Positions 1 to 6,412 of a stretch of DNA of 6,656 nt are shown piece after piece. Both the position numbers and the translations under genes were made by a program. Each line of letters begins with the position of its first letter. Position 1 is the first letter of the stretch. This stretch comes from Candidatus Aegiribacteria sp. (GTDB lineage: Bacteria > Fermentibacterota > Fermentibacteria > Fermentibacterales > JCC-6): assembly GCA_030640155.1 (NCBI GenBank), contig DAOWJX010000125.1, positions 1 to 6,656 of the forward strand, read 5' to 3'. Under the pieces are notes generated by a model. It ran no database searches. It had not been told where the DNA came from and was given only the letters and a program-made list of their open reading frames with translations.

Positions 1-1
1 T

Positions 2-121
2 GATCGCAAGGTATTAAATTATGCAGGGATTCTTTCAGCTGATTATGCCTCAAATCCAGGTGGCAAATCATTTCCCCCTCTGGTATTTTTCGGGGACGCA
101 CCACACTTCTCAAATTTATGA
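2..121 (+). CDS. Possible 3' end of a convergent plus-strand gene (partial, unrecognised)
   Basis: Frame 2 of the plus strand is open from the left edge for 39 codons and stops at TGA (119-121). The peptide contains the run SADYASNPGGKSFPPLVFFG, which has a protein-like composition rich in Gly, Pro and Phe. I do not recognise the family. Support is circumstantial: the frame ends where the DNA turns very AT-rich, and a weak AT hairpin followed by five T residues lies 14 bases beyond the stop, as expected for the end of a gene. It would converge on the protease gene. Against it, a minus-strand frame over the same bases is also open, and 39 codons can be open by chance. Confidence 0.25.
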   Translation, partial: DRKVLNYAGILSADYASNPGGKSFPPLVFFGDAPHFSNL

Positions 122-134
122 AATATTTTAATGT

Positions 135-176
135 ACTATTAGTTGATATATATTCTAATAGATAATAGTCCTTTTT
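135..176 (+). terminator. AT-rich hairpin with T-run, weak candidate terminator
   Basis: ACTATTA (135-141) is the exact reverse complement of TAATAGT (163-169). The shifted arm CTATTAG (136-142) also pairs with CTAATAG (155-161), so two alternative 7-bp stems share one left arm. The distal stem is followed by CC and five T residues (172-176), which resembles an intrinsic terminator read on the plus strand. The stem is almost all A-T, so it would be weak; 121-180 has only 10 G or C in 60 bases. It would serve the possible gene ending at 121. Confidence 0.25.
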
Positions 177-200
177 ACAATGAACAGGGACTTTGCGTGT

Positions 201-218
201 AAGTTGACGAAGTTGACT
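201..218. repeat. 9-base tandem direct repeat inside a hairpin loop
   Basis: AAGTTGACG (201-209) is followed directly by AAGTTGACT (210-218), identical in 8 of 9 bases. The pair sits in the 29-base loop between the 7-bp inverted arms CAGGGAC (185-191) and GTCCCTG (221-227). Its function is unknown; it could be a small protein-binding site or chance. Confidence 0.4.
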
Positions 219-231
219 ACGTCCCTGAATT

Positions 232-259
232 AAGAGGGTACCCTTGCGAGCACCCTCTT
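232..259 (-). terminator. GC-containing hairpin downstream of the protease gene, candidate terminator
   Basis: AAGAGGGT (232-239) and ACCCTCTT (252-259) form a perfect 8-bp stem with a 12-base loop. It starts 30 bases past the protease stop codon, where a terminator would be expected. Read on the minus strand the stem is followed by AATTC, so the classical U-tract is missing. Another 7-bp hairpin (185-227) lies just beyond. With a convergent gene on the left, the region could stop transcription from both sides. Hairpin and position are seen directly; the terminator role is inferred. Confidence 0.4.
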
Positions 260-289
260 TCTGATGTCGGTTTGATGTCGTTCTGTCGT

Positions 290-1993
290 TTACCTGATGA
301 TTGTCATTCTTGACGACACTGTTCTACCGTCCACACTGGCACGAACAAAGTAGATGCCGTTGCCGATCTCGGATGGAACCATCCAGTTGTATGCATGTGT
401 TCCACTGGATACTTCACTTGAGCTGATGCTGGCGACTCTTCGTCCGGAGATATCAAATACACTGATATCAGAAGTACCCGCTCTGGAAGTGTAAATCTCA
501 AATGACGCAAAGCCATTGACAGGATTGGGGCTGACCGGGCTTAGTATAAGATCTGCTGGCCGGGTGGCTTCATCGGTATCTGCAACACCGACCCAGAGTG
601 CGCCCAGAACAGCCTGATATGCGTCAACACGACCGGCTCCGTAGGTGTTATCCTTACCACCGGCGCCGAGTTCAAGTGCTGTAACCTCCATGAGGCTGTC
701 TATCTGCGCGACAGTAAGGTTGTCATTCGCGTCAAGCATCAGGGCTGCCACACCAGCGATATGAGGAGTAGCCATCGAAGTACCGCTCATGGTTGTATAG
801 CCACCCAACCATTTGGTACTCACTACATTCACACCGGGGGCGCAGATATCCGGATCGATCAGAGGCGTTGAGCCGGTGTAATCAGTCCACCAGGTCACGG
901 GACCCCGGCTTGACCAGCTGGCGATTACGTCACTGCTGTTTGTCGCTCCGGCTGTAACAACAGCGCTCTGGCCGCCATGATAAGTCTGATCAGGATGGAA
1001 CCACGGTGGCGGGCTGTCTCCGGGGGAAAGAATGGTTCCCGCACCGGGTCCGCTGTTAGCGGCCGCTACGCTGTGGAAAACACCTGCGGTAAGGAGATTT
1101 TCATTTGCTGTACGGAGAGCGGTATTCCCATGTGTTGAACCGAGTGACATAGAAAGAACCGAAGCACCGTTATCGGTCCCGAATTCCATGCCCTGAATCC
1201 ACGTAGCTTCTCCACCATAGTAATAATTAATACGAATGGCCATGAGAGTGGCTCCGGGAGCAACCCCTGTTTCAGTTCCCTGCGCGCCATCACCACAAAC
1301 CGATCCTGAACAGTGTGTCCCATGACCGTAGGTATCCATCGGATCGTTATCTCCATCGTAGAAATCCCACCCGTAGTGATAACCCGCATCTGTGTCATGC
1401 CACATGTTGTTGTGAAGATCGGGGTGATTGTAATCTGTACCTGTATCTATAACAGCGACAATAACACCTGTACCATTGTATCCGAGCGCCCAGACATCAT
1501 CAGCGTTGATCTGGGTGACGCTCCAGGTAATAGCCTTGTCCAGTTCTTCATGAGTTGAGTGATGAACATCGACAGGTTCGATAAGCCCCGCATCCTCATG
1601 CGCGGCCATCTCGATAAGAGAAACATCGGCTCGAAGAGATATCTGAAGGATAACTGATGGAGTGGCTTCGCAGTAGACAGCGTTGGACAGCCACAGTGAT
1701 ACGATATTTCTAACACAGTCCGATGAGTAAATTTCCAGATCCTCAATAATTCCGTCCTGGGATGACTCAGCAATCTGCTTCAGTGCATCAACGACAAACT
1801 CCTGTTTCTCAGAGCGGGTCATGTCCACCGTTGCTGCATCGATCCATCCGGCATCAAGCTCACCATGAGCCAGAATGAATACTGGAATAAGCTCGATATC
1901 ACTTGAGTAATCCATCAGGTCCTGAAGGTCGGGATGGATGGTCCCTGCAAATGCAAGAGCTGTTAAGCAGAATAGAACAAAAAGATATTTCAT
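290..1993 (-). CDS. Secreted S8 subtilisin-like serine protease with C-terminal sorting-type domain
   Basis: 567-residue endopeptidase predicted to be exported. Residues 1-16 are a type I signal peptide (MKYLFVLFCLTALAFA, then Gly). Residues about 17-145 look like an I9-type inhibitory prodomain. The S8 domain spans about 172-465 with all catalytic elements: Asp183 in VIDTGTDYNHPDL, His224 in GHGTHCSG, oxyanion Asn313 in AAANSGP and Ser406 in SGTSMATPH. The order of motifs, including IASWSSRGPV and DICAPGVNV, resembles bacillopeptidase F-like subtilases. Cys228 beside the active His matches the position of the proteinase K cysteine. Residues about 483-567 form a FlgD-Ig/Por-secretion-like beta domain (SPVSPNPVNG, VFDISGRRV, NGIYFVRASV) typical of FCB-type secreted proteins, suggesting sorting to the cell surface or medium. 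The frame stays open 24 codons further upstream, but the signal peptide and an AGGAG site favour this start. Substrate unknown; probably extracellular protein breakdown. Confidence 0.95.
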   Translation of the reverse strand: MKYLFVLFCLTALAFAGTIHPDLQDLMDYSSDIELIPVFILAHGELDAGWIDAATVDMTRSEKQEFVVDALKQIAESSQDGIIEDLEIYSSDCVRNIVSLWLSNAVYCEATPSVILQISLRADVSLIEMAAHEDAGLIEPVDVHHSTHEELDKAITWSVTQINADDVWALGYNGTGVIVAVIDTGTDYNHPDLHNNMWHDTDAGYHYGWDFYDGDNDPMDTYGHGTHCSGSVCGDGAQGTETGVAPGATLMAIRINYYYGGEATWIQGMEFGTDNGASVLSMSLGSTHGNTALRTANENLLTAGVFHSVAAANSGPGAGTILSPGDSPPPWFHPDQTYHGGQSAVVTAGATNSSDVIASWSSRGPVTWWTDYTGSTPLIDPDICAPGVNVVSTKWLGGYTTMSGTSMATPHIAGVAALMLDANDNLTVAQIDSLMEVTALELGAGGKDNTYGAGRVDAYQAVLGALWVGVADTDEATRPADLILSPVSPNPVNGFASFEIYTSRAGTSDISVFDISGRRVASISSSEVSSGTHAYNWMVPSEIGNGIYFVRASVDGRTVSSRMTIIR

Positions 1994-2130
1994 GAGCACT
2001 CCTCTCTCAGTTTGGAATTCATATAGATATTTTAAAATAATCAATAGCCTCACGTGATGCAACACGTCTGTGTTAAGTTGAATATTCTGAGAGTTAAAAT
2101 AACGTAAATAAAAGACAAAGCCAGAACATG
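1994..2130 (-). promoter_or_regulatory. Spacer upstream of protease: palindrome and weak promoter candidate
   Basis: This 137-base gap probably holds the protease promoter. An imperfect 16-base palindrome (plus strand ACGTGATGCAACACGT, 2052-2067) matches its own reverse complement at 14 of 16 positions and could be an operator. Read on the minus strand, TTGCAT (2062-2057) and TATTTT (2039-2034) are 17 bases apart, but they match the sigma-70 consensus at only 3 and 4 of 6 bases. A perfect 10-base AT palindrome (ATTTTAAAAT, 2029-2038) overlaps the -10 candidate. I see no convincing terminator for the propeller gene here, so read-through into the protease is possible. Confidence 0.3.
1999..2006 (-). 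promoter_or_regulatory. Ribosome binding site that sets the protease start
   Basis: On the minus strand GAGAGGAG lies 5 bases before the ATG at 1993-1991. This site, together with the signal peptide that begins exactly there, argues against the in-frame ATG at 2065, whose extra 24 codons would put a charged, non-signal-like segment in front. Confidence 0.75.
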
Positions 2131-3354
2131 TTAATACACCTCCTCAATCAGGCAGGAGTGTATACTGGTTCCATCAAAGTACCAGAAACCGGAATCATCG
2201 CTGCATAATCCTTTACTGGATGGAAAGTAGAATCTCCAGCTACCGTCTTGCTTTAGATTTTCCGATAACCATACAATCTCCATATCTCGTGATAGAAGTG
2301 TAACCCTTCCAAAAGTTGGACTATAATATAAGAACCCAAGTAAAGAACCATTATCTGAGACAGTATAAGATGAAAACGAATTTGGCATACCTGGTTCTGA
2401 TAGTGAGCTTGTTGCCTGAAACTGACTGTTAAGTTCATATGATTCATTCTGTAGTGATACTGTTCTTACTCCAAAACTGTTAATTTGGCTGAGTGGAGTC
2501 GTCGGAGGGTGAGTCATGCAGTCAATCGCAATTATAGAATCGGATTCACTGAATACGGGGTCAGATATACTCTCTTCTAAATCGAATTGCGCAATCTGTG
2601 AGCCATCATCAGTGCTGATTATGTGAAGCTTGTGAAAATCTGAAACAGCAATAAAAGACCCTGTATTAGATAGTTCGAATTCTCTTGTCCGGAAACCCCA
2701 GAACTCATGCGGTTCGGGTAATTCAGTATTCCACAGAAGATTCCCCTGCATATTATATGCGCGCAAGCTGTCGTAGGTTGTTGTGTAGAAACGGTCACCC
2801 GCTTCCGATAATCCAACAAATTCCACCCCCCAGCTGAAGTTGTCACGGGATAGAATGCAATTGAAATCGGAATCGTACATCCTCAGATAGGTGGAATGTT
2901 TCACAAGTACCGTTCCATCGTTGGTTACACGAATACGAGGATTGCCCGGAAATCCCATTCCACTTGAAAAAAGATGAATTGATTTGACCGTACCCTCTTC
3001 AAGATCGAAGAGAATAAGCTTTTCATCGTTATAACAGCTTCCCAGCAGATACCGATAGTCAGGAGAAAATGTCATTATGTAAATGTCACCCGAATAGGGA
3101 ATGCTGTTTACTACAGTATCACCTTCCAGCAGAAGAACGAAGTTCTTATCAACGAGAACAGTATGCCACTCAAAACCTTCCTCGGATTCGACTTCATAGA
3201 CTGTACCTAAATGTGTGTATGCCGGATCGATAAGATCCATGACATTCAAGCTCCATTCCGTAGCGATGCGGATATCAGGTGAGGTCCAGCTTGATTCAGA
3301 TGTAATTGCAGGTGGGATAACAAGCATGATCATGCTGATGATATTAATACCCAT
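2131..3354 (-). CDS. Probably exported beta-propeller repeat protein (WD40/PQQ-like), function unknown
   Basis: 407 residues. I do not recognise a specific family. The first 19 residues are hydrophobic and end near AITS/E, resembling a signal peptide, but there is no positive charge at the N-terminus, so export is likely rather than certain. The body is a string of four-stranded-sheet-like units of 30-45 residues with recurring S-x-x-G or S-x-D turns: about 91-122 (MTFSPDYRYLLG), 139-165, 177-205, 224-257, 265-308, 329-362 and 372-403. That suggests six or seven blades of a beta-propeller. No enzyme motif and no C-terminal sorting tail are visible. A stop codon lies five codons upstream with no other start codon between, so ATG 3354 is the first possible start; a modest site (AGAAGG, 3365-3360) precedes it. 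The gene is AT-richer than its neighbours: four sampled 60-base lines have 21-26 G+C, against 34-35 in sampled GC-rich lines of flanking genes. A binding or sensory role is a guess. Confidence 0.8.
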   Translation of the reverse strand: MGINIISMIMLVIPPAITSESSWTSPDIRIATEWSLNVMDLIDPAYTHLGTVYEVESEEGFEWHTVLVDKNFVLLLEGDTVVNSIPYSGDIYIMTFSPDYRYLLGSCYNDEKLILFDLEEGTVKSIHLFSSGMGFPGNPRIRVTNDGTVLVKHSTYLRMYDSDFNCILSRDNFSWGVEFVGLSEAGDRFYTTTYDSLRAYNMQGNLLWNTELPEPHEFWGFRTREFELSNTGSFIAVSDFHKLHIISTDDGSQIAQFDLEESISDPVFSESDSIIAIDCMTHPPTTPLSQINSFGVRTVSLQNESYELNSQFQATSSLSEPGMPNSFSSYTVSDNGSLLGFLYYSPTFGRVTLLSRDMEIVWLSENLKQDGSWRFYFPSSKGLCSDDSGFWYFDGTSIHSCLIEEVY

Positions 3355-3377
3355 TCTTCCCTTCTTTCACTGATATC

Positions 3378-3458
3378 GATTCAAGATGATCTGGCTGAGT
3401 AGTTCAAAGGTATTTCAGAAGCACACCATTTATTCAATTATGATTCAAGCTGATGATC
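3378..3458. repeat. Imperfect direct repeat pair in the spacer before the propeller gene
   Basis: GATTCAAGATGATC (3378-3391) recurs as GATTCAAGCTGATGATC (3442-3458), identical except for three extra bases (CTG). The copies flank most of the 102-base gap between the GGDEF-HEAT gene and the propeller gene; the right copy runs into the last codons of the former (stop 3459-3457). They could be paired regulator sites or a small duplication. No clear terminator or promoter was found in this gap. Confidence 0.35.
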
Positions 3459-5442
3459 ATTCTTTATTTATGGTCAGCTCATCTCTTCTTTTGCAGGCAA
3501 GTTGAACAACCGTTCTTGCGGCTGCGGTTCTGATCTCTCTTGAATCATGCCGGAGAAGTTTTTCAATATAGGTTCGTGAGAGGGTGTACTTTCCGGTTGA
3601 TGCCCATCTGAGCATCGATACGATTCCCTTTGTCGTGAGTTCCAGTCTTCCCTGCTTCGCTCTGTTAACGATCCTTGCCAGATCATACCCTCGCGGGAGC
3701 ACTTCCCTTGCTGTCATGGTCTCCAGAAGCAGATCGAATTCATCAGGGTCTACCAGGGTGTCAGTCAGTCCAAGCAGCCATTCAGAGATATCATGAATAA
3801 CTTTGCCGGGTATTCTCCTGAGGAATTTCAGCACTGATATGCGATCACTTTTCTTCTTCAGATCAAGTTCTGTCAGAACTCTTTCAAGTTTCTCAAGTGT
3901 CAGGCGGGAAACGCAGTGAATATCAAAACGATCAAGGAATGGGAGATATTCTCGGTGTCTGCCGTCCTCAGCGGTTTTGAGCATCTCCTCAACACACTTC
4001 TCACCGCCCAGAGACAGCATTGAGCGCCAGATCAAGTCCTTACTGACACCGGGATTCTTCCTTAAAATGAAAATAACAGCATCTATCAGCTTCTGATCAC
4101 CGAGGAAAGTGATACCCTCCAGCGTCGATGCGAGTTCCTGCTGATGATTCAGCCAGTATCCACCCTTATTCGGTTTTCTGAGTTCACGGTCAAGAATAGC
4201 TGCAGCATCCTGCCATCCGCTTATTCCAAGGCCCCTGAGAGCAGCCCTTCTTACCCATGTGCTTTTATCATAGAGAATGCTTTTCAGGATTTCCCCGGCT
4301 TCTCTGCCAAGAACGAATGGAAGAGCAGTAGCCGCGGCGGTTCTCACATGAGCACTTCTGTCGTTCAGCGCATCCTTCAGAGCTCTTGCGGAATCCGGCC
4401 CTGCGACATCTCCGAGTGCCCTTGCAGCACTTTTTCTTAAATGATGATCCGGTTCTTTCTGAAGTATCTCTATCATACAGCCGGTCATTTTTCTGTCACC
4501 CAGAATACCTGCTGACTCAAGCAGAGCTTTGATCTGGACTATGTCCGGTTCACAGTTTTGAACCCATTCCCTGAAATCTGAATAGTCCGGTGTATCATCC
4601 AACTCGTTAAGGAAACCGGCTACAGTTCCAGGTGGTATTTCCCCTTTTACCCTCTTCTTCTCAAGACCGGCTTTGAGAGCAAGTTCCTCTACTGTGCCGC
4701 AGCCTTTACCGGAAACCAATGATAATGTCAGGTCCATTACAGGGTAGAATCTGAACTGCCCTGACCTGTCCAGGGCCTCGATGCCTCCCGCAGCGTGATC
4801 CTTACCGTTGTAGAACCCTCCCGCTCTGCTGTTGAATACTTTCACAGCCTGACGGACAGAAGCGATGAAGTTTTCACCCTCTCCTATACATATGAAATCA
4901 TCGCCGCCGATGTGTCCCGTGAAGTAATCCGGAAGATTTTCGGTCAGAATACCTGCAAGTGATCGGAGTACAGCATCACCTCTTGTAAAGCCGTAGTAGT
5001 CGTTGAACGGTTTGAATCCGGAAATATCAAGGTATGCCGCCATTGATGATCCATCAATAACATCCGATCTTATCCTTGCGGATATTGTCCTGTTTCCCGG
5101 AAGACCGGAAAGGGGGTTCCGTGTACTGGCGACCTCCAGTAGACGGGAGTAACTTTCAAGTGCCGCGATTATTACATCAGGGGGAGTTTCTGGTGAAATA
5201 AGCCCTGTAGCTCCGGCATCAAACCAGGATTCAGCGTTTTCTCCTGATGTGAATGCAAACCAGGGAGTGTCAGCACCGTACAGTTTCCTTATATGATCCG
5301 CAGCTTCAGAAGGATCGTATCTGCCTGAGACCAGAATAGCGGAAAACTGTTGATTATCAGTATGACCATCAATCACCGCTCCCTTAAACGGCGGATCATT
5401 ATCACCAATCCAGAGGAAACTACCTCGCGACTGCTTTTCCAT
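3457..5442 (-). CDS. Pseudo-receiver / GGDEF / HEAT-repeat fusion protein
   Basis: 661 residues, no signal peptide or membrane segment, so probably cytoplasmic. Residues about 7-105 have a response-regulator receiver pattern (FLWIGDND, FAFTSG, AGATGLISPETPPD), but the phospho-acceptor Asp appears replaced (near Ser39) and the usual Lys-Pro is Ser83-Pro84, so phosphorylation is unlikely. Residues about 108-267 are a GGDEF domain: NPLSGLPGN, LDISGFKPFNDYYGF with Asp139 and Asn147, RGD with Asp156, and GHIGGDDF with GGDDF at 179-183. The fourth position is Asp rather than Glu and the RxxD inhibitory site is absent, so diguanylate cyclase activity is possible but unproven. Residues about 300-655 are helical; clear PBS-lyase/HEAT repeats lie at 332-424 (LRKSAARALGDV, VRTAAATALPFV, VRRAALRGLG) and again near 632-654, a protein-binding solenoid. 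The frame is open up to 5595, but that extension lies wholly inside the upstream gene. ATG 5442 leaves a 23-base overlap; its GGAG is distant (14 bases), so expression may depend on translational coupling. Confidence 0.85.
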   Translation of the reverse strand: MEKQSRGSFLWIGDNDPPFKGAVIDGHTDNQQFSAILVSGRYDPSEAADHIRKLYGADTPWFAFTSGENAESWFDAGATGLISPETPPDVIIAALESYSRLLEVASTRNPLSGLPGNRTISARIRSDVIDGSSMAAYLDISGFKPFNDYYGFTRGDAVLRSLAGILTENLPDYFTGHIGGDDFICIGEGENFIASVRQAVKVFNSRAGGFYNGKDHAAGGIEALDRSGQFRFYPVMDLTLSLVSGKGCGTVEELALKAGLEKKRVKGEIPPGTVAGFLNELDDTPDYSDFREWVQNCEPDIVQIKALLESAGILGDRKMTGCMIEILQKEPDHHLRKSAARALGDVAGPDSARALKDALNDRSAHVRTAAATALPFVLGREAGEILKSILYDKSTWVRRAALRGLGISGWQDAAAILDRELRKPNKGGYWLNHQQELASTLEGITFLGDQKLIDAVIFILRKNPGVSKDLIWRSMLSLGGEKCVEEMLKTAEDGRHREYLPFLDRFDIHCVSRLTLEKLERVLTELDLKKKSDRISVLKFLRRIPGKVIHDISEWLLGLTDTLVDPDEFDLLLETMTAREVLPRGYDLARIVNRAKQGRLELTTKGIVSMLRWASTGKYTLSRTYIEKLLRHDSREIRTAAARTVVQLACKRRDELTINKE

Positions 5443-6412
5443 CAATCCATTCAATTCTCCGGGAGATTCCTGTTTCCGAAGCGGAGCGTACCCCTTTACC
5501 CAGCAGCGAATCAACGATATCGTCAAGAATGGCAATTCCAACAGGCTGCCCGGTATTCCCAAGCACGATTCCGGCAGGAGCAGCTGCTTTCCCAAGCCCT
5601 GTGATCACGCTTATCAGATCATCGCTCAGTTCAAAATATGGTAATCCTTTAATACCGGTATCGTCAAGTGTTTGCCCGGATCCTATGATCGAAGCTCTGT
5701 CAGCATAACCGCGGATAGTCTCGCCATCCTTCTCACGAACCAGTACAAACGGATACCCGATATCAATGAGTTTCTCCAGGATATCTCTCCGGGATGCTCC
5801 TATGCAGGTGTACGGGACTCCTCGGAGTGATCTCATCACATCACCTATCATTGTGTCATTCATTCTGAGAACTCTCTCGGCGATCGGGCCGGCTTCAGAG
5901 GATGAATCAGTGAGAAGGCCAAGTATTTCACTTTTACTTTCGAAAAGACGGGAATCAATCCTCCGGCCCACAATCAGAGTTGAAAGGAAGTCAGCGATAA
6001 GAACAACCGGAAAAAGGATTATCCGGAGCACAAGGAGAGGAAAAGAGAGTCTGAATACCACTCGCTCTTTTGATATCAACATCAGCTGCTTCGGTATCAT
6101 CTCCGTGAAAATCAGAATGAAGAATACCAGGATAGTCACTGAAAGAGGTTCAAGCCATGATATTCCAGTATTTCCGGTAATCCTTGAAGTAATCATGGAT
6201 GCCAGAACCATCCCCACGTTCGTACCCACCAGAGTCGTAGTAAGATATTTGCGAGGATGTTCGATGAAGTCCAGAGTCAGTCCTGCCCATTTTCTGCCCT
6301 CTCTCAAACGGCTGTAGGCTCTGATTCTGTTTGCTGCCGAAAATGCTGTCTCGCTTCCGCTGCAGAAGGCGGAAAGTGCAAGAGCGGCCAGAAACAGAAT
6401 AATCATCAACAC
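5420..6412 (-). CDS. CNNM (DUF21)-CBS membrane protein lacking the CorC_HlyC domain
   Basis: 330 residues, HlyC/CorC (CNNM) family of membrane proteins linked to Mg2+/cation efflux. Residues 1-165 are the DUF21 transmembrane domain: hydrophobic segments near 3-18, 58-76, 88-106 and 121-147, with signature SGSETAFSAANRIR (18-31) and the ExxPK motif in TEMIPKQ (103-109). Two CBS modules follow at about 189-240 and 247-305. Typical relatives of 400-450 residues carry a further C-terminal CorC_HlyC domain; this protein ends soon after CBS2. In the stretch where many relatives read GNNxxN, this one reads GTNVGM (63-68), so two of the Asn positions differ and ion selectivity may too. The start is a GTG with AGGAGG 8 bases upstream; the alternative ATG at 6406 overlaps the previous gene's stop as TGATG and would shorten the protein by two residues. 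It overlaps the GGDEF-HEAT gene downstream by 23 bases. Transport activity itself is inferred from the family. Confidence 0.9.
   Translation of the reverse strand: MLMIILFLAALALSAFCSGSETAFSAANRIRAYSRLREGRKWAGLTLDFIEHPRKYLTTTLVGTNVGMVLASMITSRITGNTGISWLEPLSVTILVFFILIFTEMIPKQLMLISKERVVFRLSFPLLVLRIILFPVVLIADFLSTLIVGRRIDSRLFESKSEILGLLTDSSSEAGPIAERVLRMNDTMIGDVMRSLRGVPYTCIGASRRDILEKLIDIGYPFVLVREKDGETIRGYADRASIIGSGQTLDDTGIKGLPYFELSDDLISVITGLGKAAAPAGIVLGNTGQPVGIAILDDIVDSLLGKGVRSASETGISRRIEWIDGKAVAR

Noticed and set aside
262..290. TGATGTCG repeats as a CRISPR or attachment site
   Set aside because: Only two 8-base copies with a 3-base gap; no regular spacers, integrase or tRNA nearby.
1447..1773. Minus-strand open frame of 108 codons inside the protease gene
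   Set aside because: It overlaps the protease prodomain and catalytic domain in another frame; a shadow frame with no family resemblance.
1994..2065. 24-codon upstream extension of the protease
   Set aside because: It would bury the signal peptide inside the protein; a good ribosome site precedes ATG 1993.
3453..3460. ATGATCAT palindrome at the GGDEF-HEAT stop codon as a terminator
   Set aside because: Eight self-complementary bases without a loop or T-run cannot form a terminator hairpin.
4144..4440. Plus-strand open frame of 98 codons opposite the HEAT region
   Set aside because: It is antisense to conserved HEAT repeats and lacks protein-like features; a shadow frame.
5443..5595. In-frame 51-codon upstream extension of the GGDEF-HEAT protein
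   Set aside because: It lies entirely within the CNNM gene on the same strand in another frame, adds no domain-like sequence, and the receiver-like domain starts after ATG 5442.
5766..6317. Long plus-strand open frame (183 codons) opposite the CNNM gene
   Set aside because: It is antisense to a well-supported membrane protein, has Arg/Ser-rich shadow composition and no recognisable domain.
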